From the NCBI GenBank assembly GCA_022695795.1, contig MU404186.1, forward strand, positions 33,727 through 97,726: a DNA stretch of 64,000 nucleotides. Direction: 5' to 3'. Under the pieces are notes generated by a model. It did no database searches. It had not been told where the DNA came from and saw only the letters and a list, made by a program, of their open reading frames with translations. The translations under genes were made by a program, and so were the position numbers. This document shows positions 1 through 12,810 of the stretch, one piece after another. This DNA comes from Biscogniauxia marginata. Taxonomy: Eukaryota; Ascomycota; Sordariomycetes; Xylariales; Xylariaceae. Every line of letters starts with the position of its first letter. The first letter of the stretch is position 1.

Positions 1-740
1 CATTTAAAAACCACTTAAGTATTTAAAGAATTTGATAAATAAACTTAAAAACTTTTATCGCTAAAACCTAGATCGCTTAGGGGAATTTGAGAACCCGGTT
101 CGTGACTTAGTTGGGACTAGTTAAAGGAGGGGAAAACCCTTGAAACAAGCACGCTTTACTTAAATTCAAGCTAACATAATGATTTTTTTATATGTTACTA
201 TTCTTTATTAAGACGTTATTACTTTGCCTTAAAAAGTTCTTGCTTCTTTAACTCATTTAAGTTTTTGAGTTTACGCTAAATAAATTTTATTCCTCGTTTA
301 CGAAGAAACTTAAATTGTCGATTTAAGCGGGATATACGAGCTAAAAACTCTTAAAAGCTTTGAAAAATACGTCGGTGTTTTTTAAAGGCCGTATATTTTT
401 CCTTATTAACGCGTAGTTTTTTTAAACGAATGTTTTTTAAGGAATTAAAAGAAATGCGATTTTCGTTATATTAAAAAATATTTGCTTTAATATAGTTTTA
501 ACACTTTTTACGACTTTTTAATATTTTGTAAGTAAGGCCCCGATCGAAATAACGAAAACACGGTATAACTTTGAAACTAAACTCGGTAATTGCGGAAACT
601 AGCTCACGACAATATTTAATAGAACTTTTCTTCGAATTTAATCGAGAATGTTTAGTTATTTTACTTAAAAACATGATAAAAAATAATAAGTATTAACTTA
701 AAGCGTTTTAAGAATAAAACAAATTAAAAAAGAGAAATAG

Positions 741-1124
741 TGTTACGAATTAATAGGGGTTAAAAAGGTAAAGAGTTATATAAACACAGGTCACGTGACA
801 TATAATAGCATTTTTTATGGCTTTTATAAAGAATAAGAGAAAATAATTAAGAATGTTAAGCATTATCTTAAAAAGAAATTTAATATAAAAAGAATAAGAT
901 TTCTCTTGTTTTTAGTTATTTATTCTAATTCTTTAGCTATTAATTTAAGACTATAGTCACTTTTTAATATTATAATGAAAGTACCTTGAAACCTTTTTAA
1001 CGAATATAACATTTTAAATCAATTAAACTAATCTTAATCCATTATTACCTTTAAATCAAGAAAACCTAATACGTACTTACCTGTGAAGTCAGCTAACTAG
1101 GAACACACAGGGAGGTTCGTTACA
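741..1124 (+). repeat. LTR in inverted (+) orientation
   Basis: The copy begins TGTTACGAA and ends GGTTCGTTACA, giving the TG...CA ends of an LTR. Its right part is the reverse complement of the sequence starting at 2171 and at 10589. It is the least mutated end of the family here: it keeps C and G at sites that are T and A elsewhere. The next base after its CA end is antisense gag-region DNA rather than a primer-binding region, so it is not the LTR of the fragment on its right. The flanking 5-mers (aatag and ttttc) do not form a target duplication. Confidence 0.8.
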
Positions 1125-2170
1125 TTTTCCTTGTTTCAGCACCACTTTTATGATTTCCTTTTTTCTATTAATCGCCGTTTTTTCGTTATATCGTCTTTTT
1201 TTTTTTAAAGTACCGTTTAAAGTTTTCGTTATTAATAGTAATTGCTATTATAACGTAATTATTAAACTTTTTAAGTTCTTTTTTTTATATAGATTTATTT
1301 TATATAACTTATTCTTTATATAGTTTTTTAATCTTTAATAAAATAAGTAATTATAATTAACTTACAAGTTTTTTAAACTTAACAACGTAATTCGAAGCCT
1401 TTTTATCTTATCGTAATTTATAAAGTCAAGCTTCGGCTTATTACTTAAAAATTAAGTTATTAAACATAAACCTAAGTTATTTTTTAAACTCCTTATAATC
1501 TTTAAAGACCTTCTTTATATCTTTTTAAGCGTTTAATTTATTATTTAAATAATTTTTTAACACTAGTTAAAACTAAGTTAAAATAGTTTTGATAAGAAGT
1601 TAAAATACCGTAAAAACCCTTTATTCCTTAATAATAATTATTTTATAATAAAATCGTAAGTAAGTTTTAACTTAAATTAAAAATCCTTTTAAATCACTCA
1701 TTTCATTATATTTATTAAATGTAATTAGTTTAAAACTTTTTATATCGAGAGTTATTATGTTATTTTTGTTGTTTAAGCTATTAAGGTCGCTATCGTTTAA
1801 AAGTGGTTTCGGTTATTTATTTCTAAGAAGTAAAAGTTATTTTACTTATTTGTTTTCTTTTTTAAATATTTCTTCTTTCTTTTTTTCTTTTTCTTTAAAT
1901 AATTCTTTTTACTAAGTTTTAAAAGTATTCTTTTAAGGCTCTTTTTTAACTATAACTATAATTAACTTTTATATTAATTCTTTTAAACTTTTTTATTATA
2001 CCGTAAAAAAATCTAAAACTTTTATTTAAAAGCTTATTAATTGTTATTCTCTTATTTATTTCTTTTTTTATTACCCTTTAGTTTTAAGGAGTATACTTAT
2101 CTTAAGACGATTCGATTAAAAGTCCTTTCTTTTAAACCAATATTAAGCACTAATTAAAAAGCTATTAAAA
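1125..2170 (-). mobile_element. Truncated internal fragment of the same LTR element
   Basis: This stretch aligns collinearly with about 9690-10588 of the full element, sharing strings such as ttattaatcgccgtttttt-type words near 1160 and 9730 and the run leading into the LTR at 2171. It is therefore the 5' leader and gag side of a minus-strand copy, cut off on the left where the inverted LTR ends at 1124. It is heavily mutated and carries no intact ORF. Confidence 0.75.
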
Positions 2171-2564
2171 TGTAACGAACCTCCTTATATATTCCTAATT
2201 AATTAACTTCACAAATAAATACGTATTAGGTTTTTTTAATTTAAAAGTAATAATAAATTAAAATTAGTTTAAATAATTTATAATGTTTTATTCGTTAAAA
2301 AGATTTCAATATATTCTTATTATAATATTAAAAAGTAATTATAATCTTAAATTAATAGCTAAAAAACGAGAAATTAATTACATAGGAAATTCCAATCTTT
2401 TTATACTTGTTCTTCTTTCTATATAAATAAAGTAAATAATGAATCGCACATTCTTAATCCATTATTCACTATTCGTTAAATAGTAAATCGCGCATTCTTA
2501 ATCCATTATTCACTATTTATAATTACGTAACCCGCACGTGCTTAATGTTTCGATGGTTATAACA
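2171..2564 (-). repeat. LTR (5' LTR of the truncated copy)
   Basis: On the plus strand it starts TGTAACGAACCTCC and ends GGTTATAACA, so on the minus strand it reads TGTTATAACC...GTTCGTTACA. The first 230 bases match the LTR at 10589-11105 with transition-type differences. Inside, 2442-2473 and 2486-2517 are a near-perfect direct duplication of about 32 bp (aatcgcRcattcttaatcc...). That duplication is absent from the other LTRs, where other short duplications occupy the same zone. Confidence 0.8.
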
Positions 2565-3923
2565 TTTTTAATTTAAAAAAGGTTATTATTATATTATTTA
2601 TATTTATATAAATAATATATATACTTTTTTTAATTTTAATATAATATAAATGTTTTAAAAAATTAAAACATTTATAATAACTCGCGAAATATTTTTATAA
2701 TTTATTTATATTAACGTGTTTTATAAGTAAGTAAGTTATATAAGCGAGTAAGCTAGTTTTTGCAATTTTCGTAGTTTTAACTATTAAAAAATATTTACGC
2801 GACATTAAAGTTAATTAATAATTATTATTATTCGAATCGTTTTTTTTAGTTTTACGCTTTAAAAATTAAATACCTTTTTTATATTAAGTATTTAGTTTTT
2901 TAACGTATAATTTAAGTTAATTAATTTAAAAATAATATGCTTTTTATTATTATTAAAACGCGTAAAATTATATTTATATATGTTTTTTAAAATAAAAAAA
3001 ATTAATAGTATTAATAAAAACTCGAATAACTTATATAATTAAATATAAATAATATTATTCAAAAATAAATTATTATAAATTAATAATACTTTATAATGTT
3101 TTTTATATAACATTATAAAAGCGAAATAATAATATATTTATATAATTAATTATAAAATTAAATATTTAAAAACTTACGTTTTACAAAGAAATAATAATTA
3201 TTCGACGTATTATTAATTTAAATAATCGGGGTTTTTTTTTCGTTTAAATTATATTATCGTAATAATAAATATTTTATTACGTGAACGTGACGCGAGGCGC
3301 GTTAAAAAAAACTAGATTTTTAATTTTATATAGCGATAAAAATTATTATAAATATATTTAAATAAATAAATAAATAAATAAAAAGCTTTATATAAAGATT
3401 TAAATATATATCGAAAATAGTTTAAATTAATACGTAAAACGGTTATAAAGTATAAAATTTTAAAAGAAGATATATATAATTTTAATAAAATAAAATTTAT
3501 ATTCGAAATAATTATTTAAATTAATATAATAATAATAAATATAAAACGATATAAATAACTTTAATAAGCTTAATAAAAAATCAAGAATAAATTATAATTA
3601 TTTAAATTATTAATATTAATAGTTTTATTATGTTATTATTTATTATATTAATTAAAAAAATATTTAACTTTATAATATCATAATAATTTATTATTATTAA
3701 AAAATAAAGTTAAAATGTTAAATAATAACTAAATAATAAATAAGTTTAATATAAAATTTATAAAGCATTTTGACTTTTATATTAAAAATTAAATGCGAGG
3801 TTTTAAGCATTTATTAATTCTAAATAATTACGATAATTATTATTTTATAAAATTTAAAAAATATTATAAAAAACGTAATATTATTATATTTTATATATTT
3901 TAATATTTAAAAAAAAAGATTTT

Positions 3924-4364
3924 TATGACGAACCTTTTTATATGTTTTTAGTTAATTAACTTTATAAGTAAATATATATTAGGTTTTCTTGATTTAAAGG
4001 TAATAATGAATTAAGATTAATTCAAGAGATTTATTATATCTTATTTATTAAAGAGATTTTAAGGTATTTTTATTATAGTATTAAAAAGTAATTATAGTTT
4101 TAAATTAATAGTTAAAAAACTAGAATGAATAACTAGATATATGAAAAACATCGTTCTTTTTATATTTATTTTTTTTATTTTTTATTTTCTATAATTAGTA
4201 TGTTAAATACTTTTAAATAAGTCTTATTTATATTTATTTATATATATTTATATTACGTGATAATAGGTTGCTTTTTTTTCCAGGATTTATATTTAGTGTA
4301 AAAATAAAAATAGTAAGAATAATACCCTTGTTATTTAATTACTTACCTTGGTTAATTTATAATA
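3924..4364 (-). repeat. 3' LTR of the full-length element
   Basis: The plus strand reads tatgacgaacc...ggttaatttataata, matching the right-hand LTR over its length except for a gap of about 75 bp. Most differences from the right LTR are C-to-T or G-to-A type, for example the terminal ttaatttataata against ttggttcgtaata. Confidence 0.82.
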
Positions 4365-4380
4365 TTATTTCTTTCTTTTT
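4365..4380 (-). other. Polypurine tract
   Basis: The minus strand immediately before the 3' LTR reads AAAAAGAAAGAAATAA. A purine-only run at this position primes plus-strand synthesis in LTR retrotransposons. It is the strongest sign that the element runs right to left. Confidence 0.65.
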
Positions 4381-7300
4381 AAAATTTTTATTTCTAAAAA
4401 TTGTTTAGTAAGTTTTTTATTTTATTATATTTATTAATTATAATATTAAATATCGTTATAAAAATTAAAAATAAAATCGTGAGGAGTTTATTAATTAAAT
4501 TAACCGAATAAGTTTTAATATTAATATTTTATTTTATTTTTATTATTTTAATTATAACTTAAAATGTGTAATGTCGCTTAAAATATTAAAGAAATATAGT
4601 AAATACGTTTTTTATTAACGTTAATATAATAAGGTGGGGATTCTTTTTAGCTTTTTTTAAAATTTGGATTATAAGAAGAAACGGTTATCTTTATAAGAAT
4701 ATTAAGTCGAGAAAGCTTTAAAACGACTTTACTAAAATTTAAATAAACTAGAAAAGTAAAAACGTTTAAAAGAGAAGTAAAAACATTTCTAAGTTAAATA
4801 ATAATTTTTAACCAAGTAAGTTAAAGTTGTTTTCGAGGTCGTTTCCTTTTTTAACTTATTTTTCTTAAATTAAGATTTTAAATTTTAAGCCTTTTTAATT
4901 AATTCGGGTTTTATTAATAAAATTTATTAAATATGTTTTTTAAATTCGTTAAATGCTTAAGTGGTTTTTATGTATTTTTAATAAGTATTTTTTATTTAAT
5001 TAATTATTATAATTAATTATTAATTCTTTTTAAGTTTAAAATCTTTTTTATTTTATATTTATTTAGTTTTTTTTAAAGTTTAGTTGATTTTTTTAATATT
5101 AGTTTTAATAACGATATATAAAAAACTAAATATATTTTAAATTCTTTTAATAATTTTAATTTATAATTAATATTCGAGATGATTTTTTCGATTTTATATA
5201 GTTTTAACTTTTTAAATTTAAGTTTTTTATTAAGCCGTTTTATTTTAATTTAAGGTGTTTTTATTATTACGTTTTATAATTAACGAAGTAAATAAACTAT
5301 ATCTTTTTTTTTTTAAAATTAGTCCTTTAATTCTTTTTTTATTATAATATTTTATTATTTTATCTTAAATAAATTATAATTCTTTTTATAGCCGTCGTTA
5401 TACTATTTAAACCTTTTTAGATAATACCTTTACTCTCGGGGCTTTTATTTTAACTTTTAATGCTTTTATAAGTTCGATTAGTTGTTTTTGGATTTCTGCT
5501 TTTTAACTGTATATTACTTCGTATAATGACATTTTTATGTCTTTATTAATCGAGGTATTATATATTATTTAAGCTATTAATAATAATTCTATTTAGTTAT
5601 TTATTTTTTAGTTAATATAGCTTTTTAAATATTGTTTTATTATTTAGTTTAATTTTTTTATTTATTTGTTTATCTAAGAATAATACGTTATAAATAACTT
5701 TTATTTAACTTTTATTCGTTTTATTAAATTAATTTAAAATTTTAACGTAAATAACTTATTTTTATTTAAAATAATGCGTTTTAATAATCTATATTTATTA
5801 ATATATTTTTTTAAGAAATTAAAAACTAGTTATTTTATTATGCTTAACTTATTAAATAGTAAAAAGTAAGTATATTTCGTGAGTTTATTAATAATTACTT
5901 ATATATTGTTATAAGGTATTTTTATAATAAGATCTTTTAACTTAAAAAGTTTTATTACGAAATTTTATATAATTATATGTTACGTTTTATTAGGTATTTA
6001 AGTTAACTATAATAATTTATATGGTTTATATTGTAATACCTTAGCTTTATTATAAACGTTATAATTCTTTATAACTTTTTTAATTGTTTATCACATTTCT
6101 GGAAAATCGAATTCTTCTTAAAATCGTTTTAACGTTTTGAAAATTCCTTAGTGACTATATAAAAAGTGTTTATAAAATTCCTTAACAAATTCGTTTTATA
6201 CTTGTTTTAATATATAAACCTTTTCTTTATATAAAAGAAGTTCGTTATTAAATCCTTATTAAGATTATAATTGTTTTTCTTTTTAATTATAATTCTCCTT
6301 AAAACGTTGTTTTTAGTTTTTTATATTGATTTATATATAAATTAATATAATAAATTTTAAAATTGAATTTAAACAAGAAAATCATTTAATACTTATATTT
6401 TTAATTAAACGTTTATATTATTATAAATCGTGTAAAGTTCTTATAATTTAAATAAATATTAATAGGTTCCTTAGTTTTATTAAGTTATAATTTCTATTTT
6501 TTTAATGCTTTAATAATTATTAATAGTTCTTTATTATAAATCTAATAATTTAGTTTAGTATTATATAGTGCCTTAAATAAATATATAACTAGGTACTATT
6601 TTCCATTATTTTTTAGTTGCTTTAAAATTATTTCGATAACGAAATTTAAAGCGTTTATCTTTAGTCGTTTCTTTTTATTTTCGTTTAAAAGTTTATATAT
6701 AACCTTATTAATTATAACTTTTTTTAGTTATTAAAAAGCTTATTTAGCTTTTTCCGTAAAATGGAAAGTTTTTTTTGTTTTTATTAAAGTAATTAGTTTT
6801 ATTAATAACTTAACAATTCGCCCGAAATTTTAAATAAGTTATTTAACGTAATTAATAAAGCTAAGAAATATATATATATTTATAACACTTTTAAGTTTTA
6901 ACTAATTCTTAATTATTGTTATTTTTCCTTTTTAAATACGGATTTCTTTTAAACTTATTATAAACCTTAAATAGTTTAATTTTTTGATATATTAATTATT
7001 TTTAGTTAAATAAATAAGTAGGTTTACCTTTTTTAAGGCTTTTAATATTTGTTTTATATATTCTTTATATTTTTCTTGCTTTTTAAATAAATTAGTATAT
7101 CTTTTAAATAAGCAAATATAAATTTATCTAGAAACTTACAAAGAACCGTTATAATTATATATTAAAATATAACAAGTGCGTTAATAAGTCTAAATGACAT
7201 AATTTTATATTTATAATGTTTATATATTATTTAAAAAGCGATATATTATTCGTGTTTTTTAATTATTTTAATTATATAATAGTTATTACAAAAATTTAGT

Positions 7301-10300
7301 ATTATAAAGATTTAAGCTTTATTAATAATAACAAATATCCGTTTTTTTATTACTTTATTAAGGTGTTAATAATTAATTACTTGTCGTTATACTAGATTTC
7401 CTTCTTTATTAATACGTTACTTTTCGTTTTTATTAATTTTTAATATTATAATTATCGGGTATTTTAATAAAAACTTCGATTTTTAAATATATTTTTTATT
7501 AAAATTCTTTTAAATTCTTTTTATAGTGCTTTTTATTTTTCTTGATTTATAAGGTATATTAAAAATAATTTTAGTTATTTTCCTTTTTTAAAGTAAATTT
7601 AATAATTTTATTAGTTATATTTTAATAATTCTTTTTTTATTTTATCTTTAAATAATTTATAAAAGCGAAGGTATTTACGTAGTACTTTTTTTGTTAAATT
7701 TTTAAGTTTAGTTACTTGAATTATATAAGCGATATGTTTTATCTTTATATTCGTTTTTCTAGTATTATTTATAGTACTTATTTTATAACTCGTAATAATT
7801 AATTTTTCTTAATTTTGATTTTAATAAAACGTGTTTATCTCGAAATTTATTCGTGGGTTACTTTTTTTAAGTTAATTCATTTTTAGGATTATATCGTGAT
7901 TTAATATATATATAATGTTAAAAATGACTTACTTAAAATGTCTTTAAATAGTTATTAAAAAAGGGATTATTTTTTTAATACTTTTCTATTTTTATAATTA
8001 AATATTTTTTTTAAAGTTTTATAATTTATATAAACTTTATTTATATACTTATAATATATTATTCTTTTAAGTTATTTTAATTAAAACATAGTTTTTATTT
8101 ATTTTTAAGTTTATAAAGGCTTTATACTTCCTTTTATTATATTTAATTTTAATTATAATAATATTATTAAGTCTTAATTAGATTTCGTATAAAGACTTAT
8201 TATTTATAACTTCTCGCTACTTTATTAGCGAAAACCTTTATCGTTTTTTGGTTTTTTACGTCTCTTCTTTTTTAGGTTTCTTTAAGTCGTTACGGCTTTA
8301 GTATCTTTTTATTTTTAGGTTTTTATAAAAACGTGTTTTTAGTAATTATTATTTAAATAATCTTTTTAATTACCTTTTAAATAATAAGGGGTAAAAGGTT
8401 TATTTTTTATATAAAACCTTATATATTAAAACTTTAATTTTTTTTCGAGGGCCTTTTTATAGCTTAAGTCTATTTTTCTATTAATTTAAAGCCTTTTAAA
8501 GTTTTAGATTTATTTATTAAAAGTAACTTAATATCTTTTTATAAGTTTATATATATTTTTAGAAATTTTTTTTCTTTTTTAAAATATGTTTTAACGATTT
8601 GTTTATAGTTTAGTTTAGTTATATATATTTTTATTTATTATTTTATTAAATGCTTTTTTATAAATTTAAATAGACTTATATTATATTTAGCTCGCTCCTC
8701 GAGTTAATATGAAAAATGTAGTTCTTTTTATAATTCCTATAATTCTTTTTTAATTTCGTTTTTTTCGAAACCCGTTTTAAGTAAATTATATATATCGCAT
8801 AGTACTAAAGTATAATATATATAACCTCTAGTGATTATTTCGTTATTTCTTTTGGAACTTAAGTGAAGATAATATATTTTAAGATATTATGGCCATTTTG
8901 GGACGTTATTATAAATATATTCGTTTTTTTATATTATCGCTTTTTAGTTTTTAAAAATAATAACCGGCTTTATCTTTAAAGTTTTTATATATTTAATAAG
9001 CGTCGTTAATATAAAAGCTTTAATATAGCGATATATGTTTTTTATGATTTTATTATTTCAATTTTATTATGTTAAAATGTTTCGTTTTTTAGTTATTTTA
9101 CTATTTTTAGCTTTAATTTAGGTTTTTCGCTTAATAACTTATTAAGCTGGTTAATATTATTTAAGTTTTAATGAATATTATAGTTATTATTTATATAAAA
9201 TTTTTAGTTTAAATTATTATATTTACTTTTTTCTTAATATGTTTTATATTTATCGTCGTTATAATGGCTTTAATATAACTTATTATAGTTTAATTTAATT
9301 TTTAAGTCGTATTTTAGTTTATAAGTATTATATCCTTATTTGGCTTATTTTAATATAAAGTACTTTAAATAGTTTTTACGGTCGACTTAATAATATTTAT
9401 AATTTTTTTTATAAAGACTTCCTCGTTTTTTTTTGCTTTAATAATAATAATAATAAATACTTAATTTATCTCTTTATTGTTTTCGAAATAAACCTTTATT
9501 TTAGAGGTTTTTTCCTCGGGTTAAGAAATCTTTTTTATTTTTAGTTTTTATTTTTTAAGATTTTAATACTCGTTTTTATAATGTTTTTTTTATAATTAAA
9601 ACATTTAATGGTTAATTTGTCTCGCGTTTTTTGTTCCTTTTAAGCGGCGTTAATTTTAATAAGGTTTAATTTAGTTTTAGTGCTTTTTTTGTTCCGGTAT
9701 CGCTTTTATGATTTTCTTTTTTTATTAATCGCCGTTTTTTTGTTATATCGGTTTTTTTTTAAAGTATCGTTTAAAGTTTTCGTTATTAATAGTAATTATT
9801 ATTATAACGTATTTATTAAACTTTTTTGGGTTTTTTTTATATAGTTTTTTAATTTTTAATAAAATAAATAATATAGGTTTTTAATAAGTAGTTATAATTA
9901 ACTAGTAGGTTTTTTAAATTTAATAACGTAATTTAAGGCTTTTTTGTTTTATTATAATTTATAAAATCGAGCTTTAATTTGTTACTTAAGAATTAAGTTA
10001 TTAAATATAAACTTAAGTTGTTTTTTAAATTCTTTATAATCTTTAAAGACTTTTTTCGTGTTTTTTAAGCGTTTTGTTTATTATTTAAATAATTTTTTAA
10101 TATTAATTAAAACTAGGTTAAAGCAATTTTAACAAGGAGTTAAAATACCGTGAAAACCTTTTATATTAAGGGTCGTTATGTTGTTTTCGTTGTTTAAGCT
10201 ATTAAGGTTATTATTATTTAAAAGTAGTTTTAGTTATTTATTTTTAAGAGGTAAAGGTTATTTTACTTGTTTATTTTATTTTTAAGTGCTTTTTTTTTCC

Positions 10301-10588
10301 TCTTTTTTTTCTTTAAATGATTCTTTTTATTAGGCTTTAAAGGTGTTTTTTTAGGGCTCTTTTTTAATTATAATTATAATTAATTTTTATGTTAGTTTTT
10401 TTAAACCTTTTTATTATATTATAAAAGAATTTAAAGTTTTCGTTTAAAAGCTTGTTAATTATTATTATTTTATTTATTTATTTTTTGTTACTTTTTAATT
10501 TTAAGGAGTATACTTGTTTTAAGACAGTTTAATTAAAAATCCTTTCTTTTAAATTAATATTAAGTATTAATTAAATAATTATTAAAAT

Positions 10589-11105
10589 GTAACGAACTTC
10601 TTTATATATTTTTAGTTAATTAACTTTATAAATAAATACGTATTAGGTTTTTTTAATTTAAAGGTAATAATGAATTAAGATTAATTTAAAAGATTTATTA
10701 TGTCTTATTCGTTAAAGAGATTTTAAGGTATTTTTATTATAATATTAAAAAGTAATTATAATTTTAAATTAATAGCTAAAAAACTAGAATAAATAATTAA
10801 ACATATAAAAAATACCGTTTTTTTATACTTATTCTTTTTATTTTTTATTTCCCATAATTAATATATTAAATACCTTTAAATAAGTCTTATTTATATTTAT
10901 TTATTCTTTATTAAATGTTGCTAAATAAGTTCATTTATATATATCTATTTTCCACTAGATGTTACTAGATAAGTTCATCTATATATATCCATATTACGTG
11001 ATAATAAGTTACTTTCCCTTTTAAAATCTATATCCGGTGTAAAAACAAGAATAGTAAGAACAATACCCCTGTCATTTAATTGCTTACCCTGGTTGGTTCG
11101 TAATA
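10589..11105 (-). repeat. 5' LTR of the full-length element
   Basis: The plus strand starts TGTAACGAACTTC and ends GGTTGGTTCGTAATA (original end presumably TAACA). It is 517 bp, longer than the left LTR because of a tandem duplication at about 10913-10990, where two units share the pattern atgttRctaRataagttcat. The segment 11000-11100 is less mutated than the rest of the element. Confidence 0.82.
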
Positions 11106-11924
11106 ATTTTTTAATTAATTTCATAAAAATATTTATTATTATAATAATTATTTTAAATATATAAATTAAGTTTCGCGTAATTAAATTATTATTATATTAT
11201 TTTTTATATAAAAAGCGCATATATTTTTTCTCGATTTTAATATAAATTAAATATTTTAAAAAATTAAAAAATTTATAATAACTTATAAAATATTATTATA
11301 ATTTAATTTTATTATAAATAAAAATAAAAAGCATTAAAAAGTTTTTTATAAGTATTATAAATATTTATAACTAATTTATAAAAATTACTTTATTATTAAT
11401 ATATAAAGTAATTTTATTATAAAATAAAATTACTCGTTTTTAAAAAATAAATTATATTTTTAATAAGCGATATAAAACTAAAAATAAATAATTATAAATA
11501 AGAAAATGATTTAATATAAAAAATAATTTTATAAATTAAAAAAATATTATTATTATTAATAATAAAAAAGGAAACTTCGAAAAAAAGTAATAATTAAATA
11601 AAAACAATATAATAATTAATAATACTTATATAATAAATAAAAAAATATTTAATAATTTAAATTTCGAGGAGTTATAATTGATTTTTGTTAGTAAGTACGT
11701 ACGTATATAAAAACAAAATAACGAATAACGATATAAAAGATAAAGGTGAGATTAATATAATATTAATGTTTAAAAAAGGAACTATTTATAAAGGGTTGCG
11801 TTAACGGCGTGGCCTTTATATGTCAAAGGTATATAAGTACTTCTTATAAGTGATAACAACTAAGTGCTTTGTCATTTAACTATTAATTTTATTTATTATT
11901 TATTTATTATTTTAATTTTAACGG

Positions 11925-12475
11925 GTTTTAACTCGAAAAATGTAATAAATTAAATAATATAAATCATACTTTAAAAACTAAATATTTAATATAAAAAATA
12001 TTCAGTTTTTAAAATATAAAGTTAAATAAAACGATTTAAATAATAATAATTATTAATTAATTTCGATATTATATAAATGATTTTTAATAGTTAAAAGTGT
12101 AATAATTATAAAATTTCGTTTATAAACTTGTTTTATTTACTTATTTATATAATATGTTAACGTTATTAATAAATAAATTAATAATTAATACGTTTAATAA
12201 TATAATAAATAAAAAGATATTTAATAATTTAAATTTCAAAAAATTTTAATTAATTTTAAAGAATTTTAACTTAAAAATATAATTATTTAAATTACGCGTT
12301 AAAAAATTAAATATTTAATATAAAAAAGATATTTAATTTTTAAAATAAAAAATTAAATAAAACGATTTAAATAAAAAATTTTTAAAAATTTTTAATAATT
12401 AAAAATATAAAAGTTATAAAAACTAATTTATTTATTTATATAACTTAGTTATTTATTTAAATAATATGTTATTTT
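11925..12475. repeat. Tandem pair of an AT-rich hairpin repeat
   Basis: Two diverged copies lie head to tail at about 11925-12163 and 12253-12475. Shared blocks include aaatatttaatataaaaaa, gttaaataaaacgatttaaat and a later ttatttatataa block. Each copy contains an inverted repeat; in the first copy the arms are 11973-11986 and 11997-12010 (AAAAACTAAATATT and its partner). A degraded piece of the same family is visible near 13145-13200. The part 12040-12163 recurs in reverse complement at the right edge of the window. Confidence 0.65.
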
Positions 12476-12594
12476 ATTTAAAAATAATAATATAAAATAA
12501 AACTTTAAAAACCCTTTATAAAATTGAAAATTAAAATTTTATTTTATTTTAAAAAAAGTGTTATAATCTTAGTAGTAATCTTAAAACGGGGCTT

Positions 12595-12810
12595 TAATAT
12601 ATTTACTTAGTGTTTAACTATCGCGAGATAAAAGGAAAAAAAGAAAGAGACACTGAAATTACATAGGTGAATCTTGCTTTTATCCTTTTCATTTATCGCA
12701 AGCTATAATAAGTGTGTAAGGCTACTTATAACAGCCACGGTAACAACCTTGTAATGGTTATAACCTTGGCTTAGCAACACGGGATAAGTGGGCCCTGTGA
12801 TTAAAAAGTT
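12595..12810. other. GC-normal island inside the RIP block
   Basis: About 215 bp of ordinary base composition is embedded in otherwise ruined DNA. It contains strings such as gtaacaaccttgtaatgg and cacgggataagtgggccctg, with ends grading into poly-T at 12810. No ORF of note is present. It may be a recently inserted solo LTR or short element not yet mutated, or unique host sequence spared between repeats. Confidence 0.5.

Larger units (their letters stand above)
3924..11105 (-). mobile_element. Full-length RIP-inactivated LTR retrotransposon
   Basis: This element of about 7.2 kb is bounded by two related LTRs (3924-4364 and 10589-11105) and by a 5-bp direct repeat ATTTT (3919-3923 and 11106-11110), consistent with integrase-made target duplication. 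Orientation is minus: the purine tract typical of the 3' end lies next to the left LTR. A possible gag zinc knuckle remnant (minus strand near 9577-9605, reading Cys-Phe-Asn-Tyr-Lys with a one-base slip before His) lies on the right side, where gag should be. Every frame is riddled with stops. Size and the 5-bp duplication suit the Ty3/gypsy class, but no reverse transcriptase motif is readable, so the class is inference. Confidence 0.85.
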
